Shown: positions 44,764-53,776 of the stretch, piece by piece
Layout of the letters: the number at the start of each line of letters is the position of its first letter
How positions within the stretch are numbered: position 1 is the first letter of the stretch
From: CAWCJL01 sp963795775
GTDB taxonomy: Bacteria; Acidobacteriota; Terriglobia; Terriglobales; Acidobacteriaceae
Reading direction: 5' to 3'
Assembly: GCA_963795775.1 (NCBI GenBank)
Contig: CAWCJL010000006.1
Location: forward strand, 57,058-121,057
Length of the DNA: 64,000 bases
The notes under the pieces: generated by a model
Told to the model about the DNA's origin: nothing
What the model saw: the letters and a program-made list of their open reading frames with translations, nothing else
The model's database searches: none
Program-made: the position numbers and the translations under genes

Positions 44764-46730
44764 ACGCTCTGACCTTTCCGAATCACAATCAGCGCTTCCG
44801 TTCCACCCTGTTCCCGTCGTCGCAAAGTGAATGAGGCCCGCCCGCCATACGCAGTTTTCAGCCGATTGATCACGTTTTCGACACCCACGCGTGTGCTGCG
44901 CTCACTTGGCGCAACCCGATGCTGCAAGCCCACACCATCGTCGGTAACGGAAAGAAAGATGCTTTCGCCGGTCTTCCTCGAGCAGATGGTGAGTGTGCCA
45001 CCTTCCCGCCGGGGTGCAATGCCGTGCTTAAGCGCATTCTCGATGAGTGGCTGCAACAGCAGAGTCGGGACTTCCTCGTCCAGTGTCGCACTGTCTATAT
45101 CAAATTCAACCGTGAGCCGTTCACCAAATCTTGTCTGCTCAATCTGCAAGTAACTGCGAGCGAACTCTATTTCTTTCTCCAAAGGCGTGAAATGCCTGTC
45201 GGTGTTTACCAGTACGTAGCGGAACACGGAAGAAAGACGAACTGTCATCTCCTCCGCCTGGCTGGGTGCGATCACCGCGAGGTCCGCAATGGTGTTTAAA
45301 GAATTGAACAGAAAGTGGGGGTTGACCTGTGCGCGAAGCGCCCGGAGTTCCGCGCTGGCGAGTTCCTCCTGCAGGGACGCTTCATGTCGAGCGCGATCTG
45401 AGGCTGCCCGCATACCTAACCAGATCTGCAGCCTGCCTGCGATACGCTCCAGGAAGCCTATCTCCCAGGCAGTTAATGGGGGCCGTACCACGCCCTGGCT
45501 AAGAGCAATCAGATGTTCGGCGCTCCCGTCCACAAACAAGGGGATGACAATGTTCGCAGGTGGGCTGAGGACATGTGCAATCGCGCTGGATTGTGAGATG
45601 AAATGCGCGCCAGGCCTGGTATGTATGAGGTCAACCGAGGTGAAGTTGTTAAGGGGCACCACGCGCACTGCGGAAAGCTCCAGGATGTGCTGGAGGTAGT
45701 TTTCGGTGAGAAGAAACGCCTGCTCCTGGTCCTGGTTCTCTATTTCCAGGAGTTTTCCCCAGAGCGCCGAGACCGCTGCCTGGAGGTCCGGTTGGTCGAA
45801 AACCCACTGGTCCACCCACCGGTCCAGACCCCGCTTTGCCTGCGGGGCAAGCAGGAGAACGGTGCACACCAGAAGCAGGCATAAAAGCTCCTGCGCGGTG
45901 CGATGAACCCCAAGGCTGAGGCCACCTATTTGCATGATAGCCAGCCATGTGAGCAGACTGGCACAGGTCCAGGCCACGGTATGCATCGCACGCTTTACGA
46001 TCACATCCGCCAGACGCACATTGGCAAACAGGAAAACAATGCCGCAAAGCACCAGCACAAGCCCGGCACCATTCAGCGAGGTGAGCGACAGTGACTGGCG
46101 AATTCTCACGCCCGACACGATGGTGAACAGGCCAACGCCTGCCAGGACGGACAACCCCGAGACCATGAAGATGACGAACAGCAGCAGCGGCCGGCGCCTT
46201 ACCTGTAAGTGACGGTAGAAGAAGATGCGGCTCAGCAGGAAAATCGCGGTCAGAATATAAGCCGCCGCCGGCCCGAGGAATACCGCGGTTCGCAACCGCA
46301 AGCGGATGGCACCCAGCAGTACCGCGAAGCCAATCACCGCAGTCAGAACCATGGCACGCTGCAACCACACCCACGGTTGCGGCGCTACGCTGCTCGCACC
46401 TTCCTTGGGCAGGTATTTTGCTGAAACGATGACCGGTACACCGGCTAGGACGATGAATCCCGTAATGAACGCGAGCACATCCAACAGGGGGGGCGCAGGC
46501 CTGGAAAACCATTGGAATCCGAGCCAGCCTGCACGAAGCAGCTCGGTGATCAACATGGTCCAGATCATGATGCCGAGTCCGGGCAGGGCTTCGCCGCTGC
46601 GCCGTAAGGACAGTAATGCGCGAAGCAGAATTACCGAAACACCAATCCCCATTCCGCAGATGACGGTGTGTATGAGCAGTATCTCGCTCGTCGCGTCCGG
46701 GGAAACCAGCGTCCATGCTTCCGGAGCCAT
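44760..46730 (-). CDS. LytS-type membrane sensor histidine kinase
   Basis: Kinase of 656 residues. The first ~290 residues hold about eight membrane helices; a GAF-like segment spans about 310-440. The His_kinase domain carries LRAQVNPHFLFNSLNTIADL with phosphoacceptor His472, and a HATPase_c domain follows (LLQPLIENALKHGI N-box, DDGVGLQ G1 box) to the C-terminus. The NPHFLFN motif marks the LytS/YehU group, which signals to LytTR response regulators, here the overlapping gene downstream. The start is ATG 46730 with AAGAAGAG upstream. The signal is unknown. Confidence 0.92.
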   Translation of the reverse strand: MAPEAWTLVSPDATSEILLIHTVICGMGIGVSVILLRALLSLRRSGEALPGLGIMIWTMLITELLRAGWLGFQWFSRPAPPLLDVLAFITGFIVLAGVPVIVSAKYLPKEGASSVAPQPWVWLQRAMVLTAVIGFAVLLGAIRLRLRTAVFLGPAAAYILTAIFLLSRIFFYRHLQVRRRPLLLFVIFMVSGLSVLAGVGLFTIVSGVRIRQSLSLTSLNGAGLVLVLCGIVFLFANVRLADVIVKRAMHTVAWTCASLLTWLAIMQIGGLSLGVHRTAQELLCLLLVCTVLLLAPQAKRGLDRWVDQWVFDQPDLQAAVSALWGKLLEIENQDQEQAFLLTENYLQHILELSAVRVVPLNNFTSVDLIHTRPGAHFISQSSAIAHVLSPPANIVIPLFVDGSAEHLIALSQGVVRPPLTAWEIGFLERIAGRLQIWLGMRAASDRARHEASLQEELASAELRALRAQVNPHFLFNSLNTIADLAVIAPSQAEEMTVRLSSVFRYVLVNTDRHFTPLEKEIEFARSYLQIEQTRFGERLTVEFDIDSATLDEEVPTLLLQPLIENALKHGIAPRREGGTLTICSRKTGESIFLSVTDDGVGLQHRVAPSERSTRVGVENVINRLKTAYGGRASFTLRRREQGGTEALIVIRKGQSV

Positions 46731-47300
46731 TCGCTCTTCTTTCTTTATCGGGGAGTTTCGTGCTCTCTCTGTCCCATGGATTATCCGCCTATCGGATCGA
46801 AATCAGGCAGTGGGCTGTGCCCCATCCTCACGGGAGGATGCCAAATCCTGGGTGCTGGCTTGGCACTCAAATCCTAGGTTCTAGCTCGCTTCTGTCGCTG
46901 CAAATGTTTCTCGTGTCAGCGCGGCAAGTGGTTGTTGAGCGCGGTTCAACAAACCTGAACGTGTGCGGCATACGGGGTGTTCTTGGGTACGGCGCTGCTT
47001 TCCTCAATCCTTCGACCTGGGTGGCAACTGACCGGGTGACGGGGATCTCGCCGGCTCCTCCCTCCGTGCACGTAACGGGTCCCCCCCATTTCAGCGAAAC
47101 CGCGCTCCTTCTTGCCGCGCCGAGTGCGGCATTTCCGCGCCCGGCGGCTGCGATACGCGCTGAGCAGACAATGTAAGCGAAAGTTTCTGCCGCTCTGCAG
47201 TATCGGTCTGCGCTCACCCGCGGAGGGGCTGGCCTCCAGTTCCCCCGGGAACGGCAGCAAGCCTCACAAATCAGGGTGATGCGAAAGGTGGGAACACGAG
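46731..47300. promoter_or_regulatory. divergent 570-bp region with direct and inverted repeats
   Basis: The region lies between the divergent kinase and sulfatase genes. The direct repeat CAAATCCTGGG (46842-46852) / CAAATCCTAGG (46868-46878) has a 26-bp period and lies about 110 bp upstream of the kinase start. A perfect inverted repeat, TTGTTGA-N7-TCAACAA, is at 46932-46952. Overlapping open frames on both strands here lack start signals and family features and look non-coding. Confidence 0.4.
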
Positions 47301-49241
47301 ATGAGACGCAGAGATTTCCTCAAGACCGCAGGTGCCGCGTATGGCGCCACGCTTTTTTCAAGTTCCGGAGTCGGCAAGCTCCTGGCGCAGTCCACGCACG
47401 CCGTACGCGGTCCTCAGCCCAATATTCTTTTCATCCTTGTCGATGAGCTTCGATTTCCCTCGGTGTTTCCGAAAGGCGTGGCCGACGCGGATGGCTTTCT
47501 GCGCAAGTTCATGCCGAACCTCCATTCACTGTGGAAGCGTGGCGTGAAGTTTGGCGGCCACTACACCGCCGCAAACGCGTGCACGCCGGCTCGCGGCACA
47601 CTGATCAGCGGTTTGTATTCACAGCAGAGCTGGGTACTCACCACGTTGCTGGCGCAACCGACAGAAACGCCTTCGGCGGCTGACAAAATCATGCCGGCCT
47701 TGAACTCAGCTTTTCCAACGTACGGCAAGCTGCTCCGCGACCTGGGCTATAACACGCCTTACTGCGGGAAGTGGCACGTTTCAGTGCCCGATAAGGACCG
47801 GGACGGCCTGAATAAGTACGGCTTTGACTATAGGCTCTACCCCGATCCCACAGGCAGCAACCTGCAGGGAACCTATGGAGACGAGGCGGTCTATGTCGAC
47901 AAGAACGGGCATCAGGTCAAGTACATCTATCACAACGACGCCGACACGGTAGATGCCGCAATGAAAGTGCTTGATGAGGTTCGCAGCACCAGTAAGCCAT
48001 TTTGTCTCACAGTGTCGCTCATCAATCCTCACGACCGTGAATTCTTCCCCGCCGGTACAGAATTCAAGACGGTCAACGATGAGTTTGACAATCAAACGGC
48101 GGCCTCTCCTTTGAAACAGATGAAGCGTTACCCCGGGAACGGGCCAGATGTTCCGTGGAGTGAGAACGCGCTCAAGTCTCCGCCGGACTATGGCTATGGG
48201 CAGTTGCCGCCGAACTGGGAGAGGAAAAGCGAATGGCAGGCACAGGGAAAGCCCACCACACAATTTTTCATCAAGGAGTTCCAGGAGCTGGTGTGGGGTG
48301 GCGTGACGGAGGATGCGAACCAGACCACCTTTAGCATTGATCGGTACGAGGGACCGCAGGAAAGCTTCGGAGTGATCAAGGCGCCCTTCAGCTACTGGCA
48401 GCGGGGCATGGATAGTTACACCCAGATCATGGAGATCGTAGACGTACAGATCGGCCGCATTCTCGACAAGCTTGATACGCTGCCGAAAAGCGTCGTGGAA
48501 AACACCGTCATCATCTTTACCTCCGATCACGGCGACTACTCCGGCGCTCACGGGATGCCCCAGGGCAAGCTCGGTACGGTATACGAAGAGGCGTTTCATA
48601 TCCCGCTGATCGTTGTCGATCCGAGTGAGCGATTTACGAATGACGTTGAGGCGATCCGCACAGGGCTCACCTCGTCAGTGGATATGCTCCCCTTGTTCGC
48701 AAGTCTCGGAGCCAAGGGAACGAATGCTTGGATGACCCCAGAGCTACACAGGATCTACGGTGGCCGCCACGATCTCATCGGGATGCTGAGGAGCCGCCGG
48801 GCACCCGGGCGCCCATATGTGCTGCAGGCAACGGACGAGATCGCGCCCAGCTACTTCAACTTCAACAACTCACCCACGCACGTACTCGGATTGCGCACGC
48901 AGGAATACAAACTGGGACTCTACGCGGAATGGAACAAGCTGACCAGCACCATCAACCCGGAGACGATCCAGCTTGAGTTTTACGACTACTCTACCCAGGG
49001 AGGTCAGTTGGAGTTGACGAACACTCCTTCGGACCCGCGGGCGCGTGCCACAGCGCAGGAGCTTCTGACCAACATTATCCCCAACGAGCTCCAGGCTCTT
49101 CTGCCGCCAGCCCTCCGACTGCAGCAAGCGGAATCGAAGGTAGCACACCTGCTCTTCCGCAGGCTCATCGAAGACAAGCCCGAGGAAACCTGGACCGGGA
49201 ATGGCTTGGAGACGCTGCTGGGTTACGGCGGTCCTTTTTGA
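47301..49241 (+). CDS. sulfatase with Tat signal, formylglycine (Cys) type
   Basis: Alkaline-phosphatase-superfamily sulfatase of 646 residues. It has a twin-arginine signal (RRRDFLKTAG) and so is exported folded. The metal site begins ILFILVDELRFP; the active-site signature is ACTPARGTLISG with Cys94, the residue converted to formylglycine, so a maturase encoded elsewhere is required. YCGKWHVS and FTSDHGDYSGAHGM supply further active-site residues. It hydrolyses sulfate esters of sugars or other organics. The start is ATG 47301. It ends at a shared palindromic terminator. The beta-helix protein on the other side and the fucosidase suggest sulfated or acidic polysaccharides as one option. Confidence 0.92.
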   Translation: MRRRDFLKTAGAAYGATLFSSSGVGKLLAQSTHAVRGPQPNILFILVDELRFPSVFPKGVADADGFLRKFMPNLHSLWKRGVKFGGHYTAANACTPARGTLISGLYSQQSWVLTTLLAQPTETPSAADKIMPALNSAFPTYGKLLRDLGYNTPYCGKWHVSVPDKDRDGLNKYGFDYRLYPDPTGSNLQGTYGDEAVYVDKNGHQVKYIYHNDADTVDAAMKVLDEVRSTSKPFCLTVSLINPHDREFFPAGTEFKTVNDEFDNQTAASPLKQMKRYPGNGPDVPWSENALKSPPDYGYGQLPPNWERKSEWQAQGKPTTQFFIKEFQELVWGGVTEDANQTTFSIDRYEGPQESFGVIKAPFSYWQRGMDSYTQIMEIVDVQIGRILDKLDTLPKSVVENTVIIFTSDHGDYSGAHGMPQGKLGTVYEEAFHIPLIVVDPSERFTNDVEAIRTGLTSSVDMLPLFASLGAKGTNAWMTPELHRIYGGRHDLIGMLRSRRAPGRPYVLQATDEIAPSYFNFNNSPTHVLGLRTQEYKLGLYAEWNKLTSTINPETIQLEFYDYSTQGGQLELTNTPSDPRARATAQELLTNIIPNELQALLPPALRLQQAESKVAHLLFRRLIEDKPEETWTGNGLETLLGYGGPF

Positions 49242-49268
49242 GTTCCGGATCGAATGTGAGCGCAAACA

Positions 49269-49298
49269 GAAAGGCGAGGCCGATCGGCCTCGCCTTTC
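49269..49298. terminator. perfect 30-bp palindrome, bidirectional terminator
   Basis: The 30 bases from 49269 to 49298 are a perfect palindrome (arms GAAAGGCGAGGCCGA and its complement). It lies midway between the convergent sulfatase and beta-helix genes; the CTTTC arms give short T-runs in both directions. It should end transcription from both sides. Confidence 0.8.
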
Positions 49299-49354
49299 AA
49301 GCTCCAGCGCTTCTTCCGAGGAGCCTGCTGCCATCTGCGGGTTGCGAACGCGGA

Positions 49355-51331
49355 CTAGGGAGTGACCGAGAAGGTGACCGTGTGCACGCGCCCGTTCTGT
49401 GAGGCAACGAGGGTAACCGGGATCGCAACGCCTTTGCTGGCCTTTGCTCCCGGAGTGATGGTGAGCGTTTGCATGCTGTTGGTGGAGACCTTGGTGGGGA
49501 AGCTCTGCGCTGCAGAGAGCGAGTAGCTTGCGCCCTGCGGCAGTCCCTGGAGAATCATAGAGATGTTCCCCCCCTGGAACGATTTACCAACAACCTTGAT
49601 GGAAACCATGCCATTCGATGCGGTGTACTTGCTCTTGTCGGTGTAGACGCCGAAGTCTGCATTCGGAGCCGCAGTTGCTACATTTGCAACATTCCGAGGT
49701 GCGGTGCAGGGCCGCTGTTGCACCGGGGAGTACTTCGGTTCCGACCAGACCGAGTGCTGATCGAGCCCGGTGGAGGACTGCCAATTCGCGAAGGTCTGCC
49801 GCTTTCCACCCGAGAGCAGGATCGAATCAGTGCGGTTGGGGTCATACCACTCGTTATTATCCGAGATCAGGGTCTTCAGATAGTGGCTCCATGCAGAACC
49901 GCTGACGTAAGTGCCGAGGGCGTTCTGGTTGTTGTAGCTCCAGTTCTCGATGATGTTCCCGGTCATTGTCACATCGGCTGGCGTAACGTTGTGGTACTCG
50001 TGCGTCTCAAAATCAGTGAAGTGCCTGCCATCGTTGGGACCCGCGACATAGAACTCGCCCTGGATATTACCAAGCACTGTCGGTCCGCCGCCGTTGTTGA
50101 AGAGCTTGGAGTTGGTCAACGTGAAGTTCGCCGAGCTGTTGAGGTTGACGCCGATGCCGCCGTAGCAGAGAACACTATCGTCCATGCTGATGGGCCCGGC
50201 GTTGAGCTCTACCTGGAGGTTCGCGAGCAGGTTTCCTGACATGACCGAGTGGCTGACAGTGATATCACGGTTGTCGGTGTCGAACCAGAGTCCCTGTGCA
50301 TGGTTGTTTAGGGTGTAGACGTTGGAGACAGTGGCGTCGTGGGTCTGCCAGAACTTGATGCCGCCCATGCCCCAGTCGTAGAAAGCGCCCTGGACGCCCC
50401 GCCAGTTGTTGTAGTCCGCTTCCGAGTTGGTGAGCAGGACATACTTCATGTGCGAGATGCTGATACCCAGGCCGCCGTTATAGCTGCCGGTGGAGTTCTG
50501 GATAGTGATGTTGGTGCCATTCGCGATGCCGAGCCCATTCCAGGCGTTGTTGTTCGCGGTGACGTGATCAATAAGCACCTCGTGGGAGTTCCAGACGAAG
50601 GCGCTGGTATCGAGGAGGCAGGAGGCGGCGTGCTCGAGCTGCAGCCCGCGAAGCACGACATTGGTGCGGCCGGAGATGAGCAGCGACCTCGGCCGGGTGC
50701 CTACTTCGATTTTGGCGGTGCTCATATCCACACCGGCCGGTGGGGCAAGGCGCAGCCGGCCTGCCGACTCATCCACCAGGAAGGTGCCTGGAAGGAGATC
50801 AGCGGTCGAGAGCACCTGGTTCATCAGAACGCCATTGACGCTGACGAGCTCGCGGCGGAATACGATGGGCTGAATGCCGGTGGGCCAGCCAGAAGGCAAA
50901 CGGCACTGCCCGAACTTATACGACCAGGGGTGATCGTAGATTGTCTCATTACCCTCGTCAGTCCAGTTGGTGTACACGTCGGAGCCGTCGAGGGTGGCGG
51001 TGCCCGGAGTCACGGCCTCGATGGTGATGGGAGCGGAGGTGCGTCCTGTGGAGGGCCCCAGTGTGGGGAACTCGCGGTAAGTACCGGGCAGGATCTCGAC
51101 CCGGCTTCCCTGGCCCTTATGGTTGAGGGCATCGGCCTTATTGAGGGCCGCCTGCACGGTGCGAAGCGGGGCGCTCTGATCGCCGGAGTTGCTATTGTTC
51201 CCATTCGCCGCATCGACGTAGATGTAGTTAACCGTGCTCTCTTTTACGTTTGCCTGAGCGTGCGCGCACTTGCCGGAGAGAACGACAGTAGCAAACGCAA
51301 GTGCTGTCGTCGTTACTTTTAGTAGACGCAT
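49355..51331 (-). CDS. secreted right-handed parallel beta-helix protein
   Basis: Exported protein of 658 residues (signal peptide TTALAFATVVLSGKCAHAQ). YIYVDAANGNNSNSGDQSAP followed by PLRTVQAALNKAD is the usual lead-in of pectate-lyase-like beta-helix proteins. Residues about 210-440 consist of beta-helix rungs (NGTNITIQNSTGSYNGGLGI, HDATVSNVYTLNNHAQGLWF). The C-terminal ~110 residues (from about 545) look like an Ig-like sandwich. Such proteins include polysaccharide lyases, glycosidases and adhesins; no catalytic set can be assigned. The start ATG 51331 has GAAGGG upstream. It is convergent with the sulfatase, and the 5' side is an AT-rich leader. Confidence 0.85.
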   Translation of the reverse strand: MRLLKVTTTALAFATVVLSGKCAHAQANVKESTVNYIYVDAANGNNSNSGDQSAPLRTVQAALNKADALNHKGQGSRVEILPGTYREFPTLGPSTGRTSAPITIEAVTPGTATLDGSDVYTNWTDEGNETIYDHPWSYKFGQCRLPSGWPTGIQPIVFRRELVSVNGVLMNQVLSTADLLPGTFLVDESAGRLRLAPPAGVDMSTAKIEVGTRPRSLLISGRTNVVLRGLQLEHAASCLLDTSAFVWNSHEVLIDHVTANNNAWNGLGIANGTNITIQNSTGSYNGGLGISISHMKYVLLTNSEADYNNWRGVQGAFYDWGMGGIKFWQTHDATVSNVYTLNNHAQGLWFDTDNRDITVSHSVMSGNLLANLQVELNAGPISMDDSVLCYGGIGVNLNSSANFTLTNSKLFNNGGGPTVLGNIQGEFYVAGPNDGRHFTDFETHEYHNVTPADVTMTGNIIENWSYNNQNALGTYVSGSAWSHYLKTLISDNNEWYDPNRTDSILLSGGKRQTFANWQSSTGLDQHSVWSEPKYSPVQQRPCTAPRNVANVATAAPNADFGVYTDKSKYTASNGMVSIKVVGKSFQGGNISMILQGLPQGASYSLSAAQSFPTKVSTNSMQTLTITPGAKASKGVAIPVTLVASQNGRVHTVTFSVTP

Positions 51332-51939
51332 GACATAGCCCTTCGAGTGTGCATGTATTCAGAACCACATCTCCCAAAGTGTGTACTTCTTACTGCGCTC
51401 TGTTCTGCGCGAGTCCGATTACTTCAAGAGTCTGCCGGTTAAGTGAGTTGATTGTGCAGGGGAAGCGAAGAGCAGAAAATTCCTATAAGGTGCTAAGAGG
51501 AAATTTCGTAGTGTTATGCGTAATAATTGCTCTTTTGAATGTTACGAGCTTGCGCCGGAGAAGAAATCCATTCCAGCAAAGTTGTAGGAAGATGGCCTGC
51601 ATGTGGGTGCGACAAAGATCCGGGGCATCGAGAGGCGCATAGTTCCAGGCCTCAGCCTGTCCAGGACTTGCCGACCCTGTCGAGCAACTGGCGAGGGGAG
51701 CCCAGATTGTCGGTGTTGTAGTGAACGGTCCGGTCGGTCCAGCGGGGGCTGCTTCCGCCGCCACAGTTCCAGCAGTAAGAAAGGTGGGTAGAGGATGTCG
51801 GCCGCACGGGAGGCCGTGCACCCGGGATTGCCGTGTTGGTCGCTTCTAACTACTTCAGTACGACGGATCGGCTCTGACAGAATCGGCGTGGTGAGCAGCC
51901 TCCTACTTTCGTAACTTTGAGGCCACTGCACTTCGGACT
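51332..51939. other. 608-bp intergenic region with a weak coding remnant
   Basis: The left half (51332-51560) is AT-rich and probably holds the beta-helix gene's promoter. On the minus strand, about 51795-51652, one frame reads WNCGGGSSPRWTDRTVHYNT and then DNLGSPRQLLDRVGK before a stop; it resembles the 'TDxLGSPR' motif of RHS/YD-repeat proteins. There is no start signal. It may be a short relic or coincidence. Confidence 0.3.
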
Positions 51940-52347
51940 ATGCTTCTCCGTATGACTAACCAGATTCGGTTGGTAGCAGAGGACGAGGCGGTCCGCCGAT
52001 GGCAGCGACTGAGGCTCGATATCCCAGTCTGCCTCGTTATCGGAGCACCGGACAAGGTTCAGCTCGTAAGCGCACGTTTTAAAGATGTGAGCGAGGACGG
52101 GGTCGCCATCTTTGCGGGGATCGAGTTGGCTATCGACACTGATGTTCAGCTTGAGTTCACCCCGCCGTTCAATCGGGGGCCTCTGAGGGTCCGGGCGGTT
52201 GTGAGGAATCGGCGAGATTACGCATACGGGCTCGAATTTCTGCCCAGGGATGGCAAAGAAACGCAGACTCTGCTGGAGTTTAAGGCGCTCCTCCTTGCGA
52301 TGGGAACAAAAGCCACAGGCAGCCCCGACGACCGTCGCTGGAGGTAG
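51940..52347 (+). CDS. PilZ-domain protein
   Basis: Small cytoplasmic protein (135 residues) built around one PilZ domain: RRWQRLRLDIPVCLVIG with the basic pair expected before the domain, then DVSEDGVAIFAG matching the D/N-x-S-x-x-G motif, and VRNRRDYAYGLEFLP as the last strand. PilZ domains bind cyclic di-GMP and act as effectors of motility, exopolysaccharide or biofilm traits. The start may be ATG 51940 or 51952; no ribosome-binding site decides. Its neighbours are a decayed response regulator and an intergenic relic, so its partner is not evident. Confidence 0.82.
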   Translation: MLLRMTNQIRLVAEDEAVRRWQRLRLDIPVCLVIGAPDKVQLVSARFKDVSEDGVAIFAGIELAIDTDVQLEFTPPFNRGPLRVRAVVRNRRDYAYGLEFLPRDGKETQTLLEFKALLLAMGTKATGSPDDRRWR

Positions 52348-52390
52348 CCCCGCGCAAAATCATTGAAATGCGATCGCCTGATGTTTACTG

Positions 52391-52745
52391 CTAGCTATGG
52401 AACTGCGCCATCAGCTTGAGTCGGTAAATGGGCTTGGCAGTCAGTTCAAATTCGTACCCTTGGGCTGACGCTTCAGCAATATGTCTGAGATCCCTGCCTG
52501 TCCTGAGAACAGCAGAATTCTGACAGTGGGGTGCATGTTCCGAATCGCGATTGCAAGTTCGACCCCATTCAGCCGCGGCACCAAGACATCGGAAAGCAGA
52601 TAGTCCGGCCTGAATCGAGCGGCGGCGTCCAAAGCGGCCCAACCGTCATACACCGCCACGACATAAATGCCCCGCCTTGCAGGCCCTCCTTACCGTATCC
52701 GCGATCAGCCTTTCATCGTTAACAACCAGAATTTTGGGAATGTAC
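52391..52745 (-). pseudogene. decayed response-regulator receiver gene
   Basis: A receiver domain is spread over three minus-strand frames. IPKILVVNDERLIADTVRRA (about 52744-52685) is followed after a shift near 52666 by VAVYDGWAALDAAARFRPDY and LLSDVLVPRLNGVELAIAIR (phospho-Asp in SDV). After a second shift near 52490 comes ASAQGYEFELTAKPIYRLKL with the conserved Lys, ending at 52391. Joined, this matches the single-domain regulators common in Acidobacteria. Two lesions within about 180 bp and no start codon show that the gene is inactive as given. Confidence 0.75.
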
Positions 52746-52855
52746 GTACAATACGTGCTTCAGGCTCCCCAGGGTGCCGATCTCGATGTCTCGTTGGTTG
52801 CCGGGGAGCACAAATCACGCGCGAGCCTCATTGAGTCCGTCGGAGATTTGATTAC

Positions 52856-53629
52856 GTGGGAAATGAAGCACAGTACGCTACCTACCCAAGTCTGCGCGAC
52901 CGCGTGGTCGTCGTCACCGGCGGTGCGAGCGGAATTGGCGAAGCAGTTGTGGATGCGTTCGCCTGCCAGGGAGCAAGGGTCTGTTTTCTCGATATACAGG
53001 ATGAGGCCGCAGCTCTTCTCATTGAGCGAGTAGGCTCATCGCGCCACCGCCCCGCGTATTATCGTTGCGACCTCACCGATATTGACATGCTGCGTCAGAC
53101 GCTCGCAGACATCCTCCAGCAGGCTGGCAGGGTTGATGTTCTCGTAAATAACGCCGGGAATGACACGCGGCATGCTGTAGGGGATGTGACCCCGGAGTTC
53201 TGGGATTTCGCGATGGCCGTCAATCTCCGCCACCAGTTTTTCGCAGCGCAAGCAGTTCTGCCCGCGATGCAGGCCTCAAGGAGGGGTTCAATCATCAATA
53301 TGAGTTCCATCGGATGGGTGATCCCTTCTATCAGCCAGTCTGTGTACGTGACCGCAAAAGCAGCCGTTGTCGGGATGACGAGGACCCTGGCACACGAATT
53401 CGGCAAAGACAACATACGCGTGAATGCCATTATGCCCGGTGCAATCCTTACCGAGCGCCAGAAAAGGCTCTGGTTGACGGAGGCTTACAAAGCCGAGGTA
53501 CTGCGCAATCAGGCTTTGAAACGCATGGTCCTACCGGAGGAAGTTGCACGGCTGGCCCTGTTTCTTGCCGCCGACGATAGCTCAGCCATTACGAACCAGA
53601 GCTACATAATCGACGCGGGGTGGGTTTAA
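52856..53629 (+). CDS. SDR-family D-xylose 1-dehydrogenase-like protein
   Basis: Short-chain dehydrogenase of 257 residues: cofactor motif TGGASGIG at 21-28, NNAGN, catalytic Tyr164 and Lys168 (YVTAK). Beyond the general SDR features it carries blocks typical of Caulobacter-type xylose dehydrogenase: an opening YPSL, YRCDL, NNAGND.RH, the AVNLRH stretch, LALFLAADD and a terminal IDAGW. It would oxidise D-xylose to xylonolactone, the first Weimberg step; galactose or other sugar dehydrogenases are possible. The start GTG 52856 has GGAG 11 bases upstream. A GH2 gene starts 147 bp later, possibly in the same transcript. Confidence 0.8.
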   Translation: MGNEAQYATYPSLRDRVVVVTGGASGIGEAVVDAFACQGARVCFLDIQDEAAALLIERVGSSRHRPAYYRCDLTDIDMLRQTLADILQQAGRVDVLVNNAGNDTRHAVGDVTPEFWDFAMAVNLRHQFFAAQAVLPAMQASRRGSIINMSSIGWVIPSISQSVYVTAKAAVVGMTRTLAHEFGKDNIRVNAIMPGAILTERQKRLWLTEAYKAEVLRNQALKRMVLPEEVARLALFLAADDSSAITNQSYIIDAGWV

Positions 53630-53776
53630 TCCACCAGAAATGGCAACCGCACATAGTGCCTGCCGAATGCAGAAGCCCGGAACTCGACGAATCATTTCCA
53701 GTGTTCCTGATCGGTTCGTCTGGTGGAGATCAACAAAGCACGAGTCCATGCAATCCCGAGCTGGAAAGAGGTCCTG

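Noticed and set aside
46867..47217. Open frames on both strands in the kinase/sulfatase gap
   Set aside because: No ribosome-binding site, biased composition and no recognisable domain; the frames overlap each other on opposite strands, typical of GC-rich non-coding DNA.
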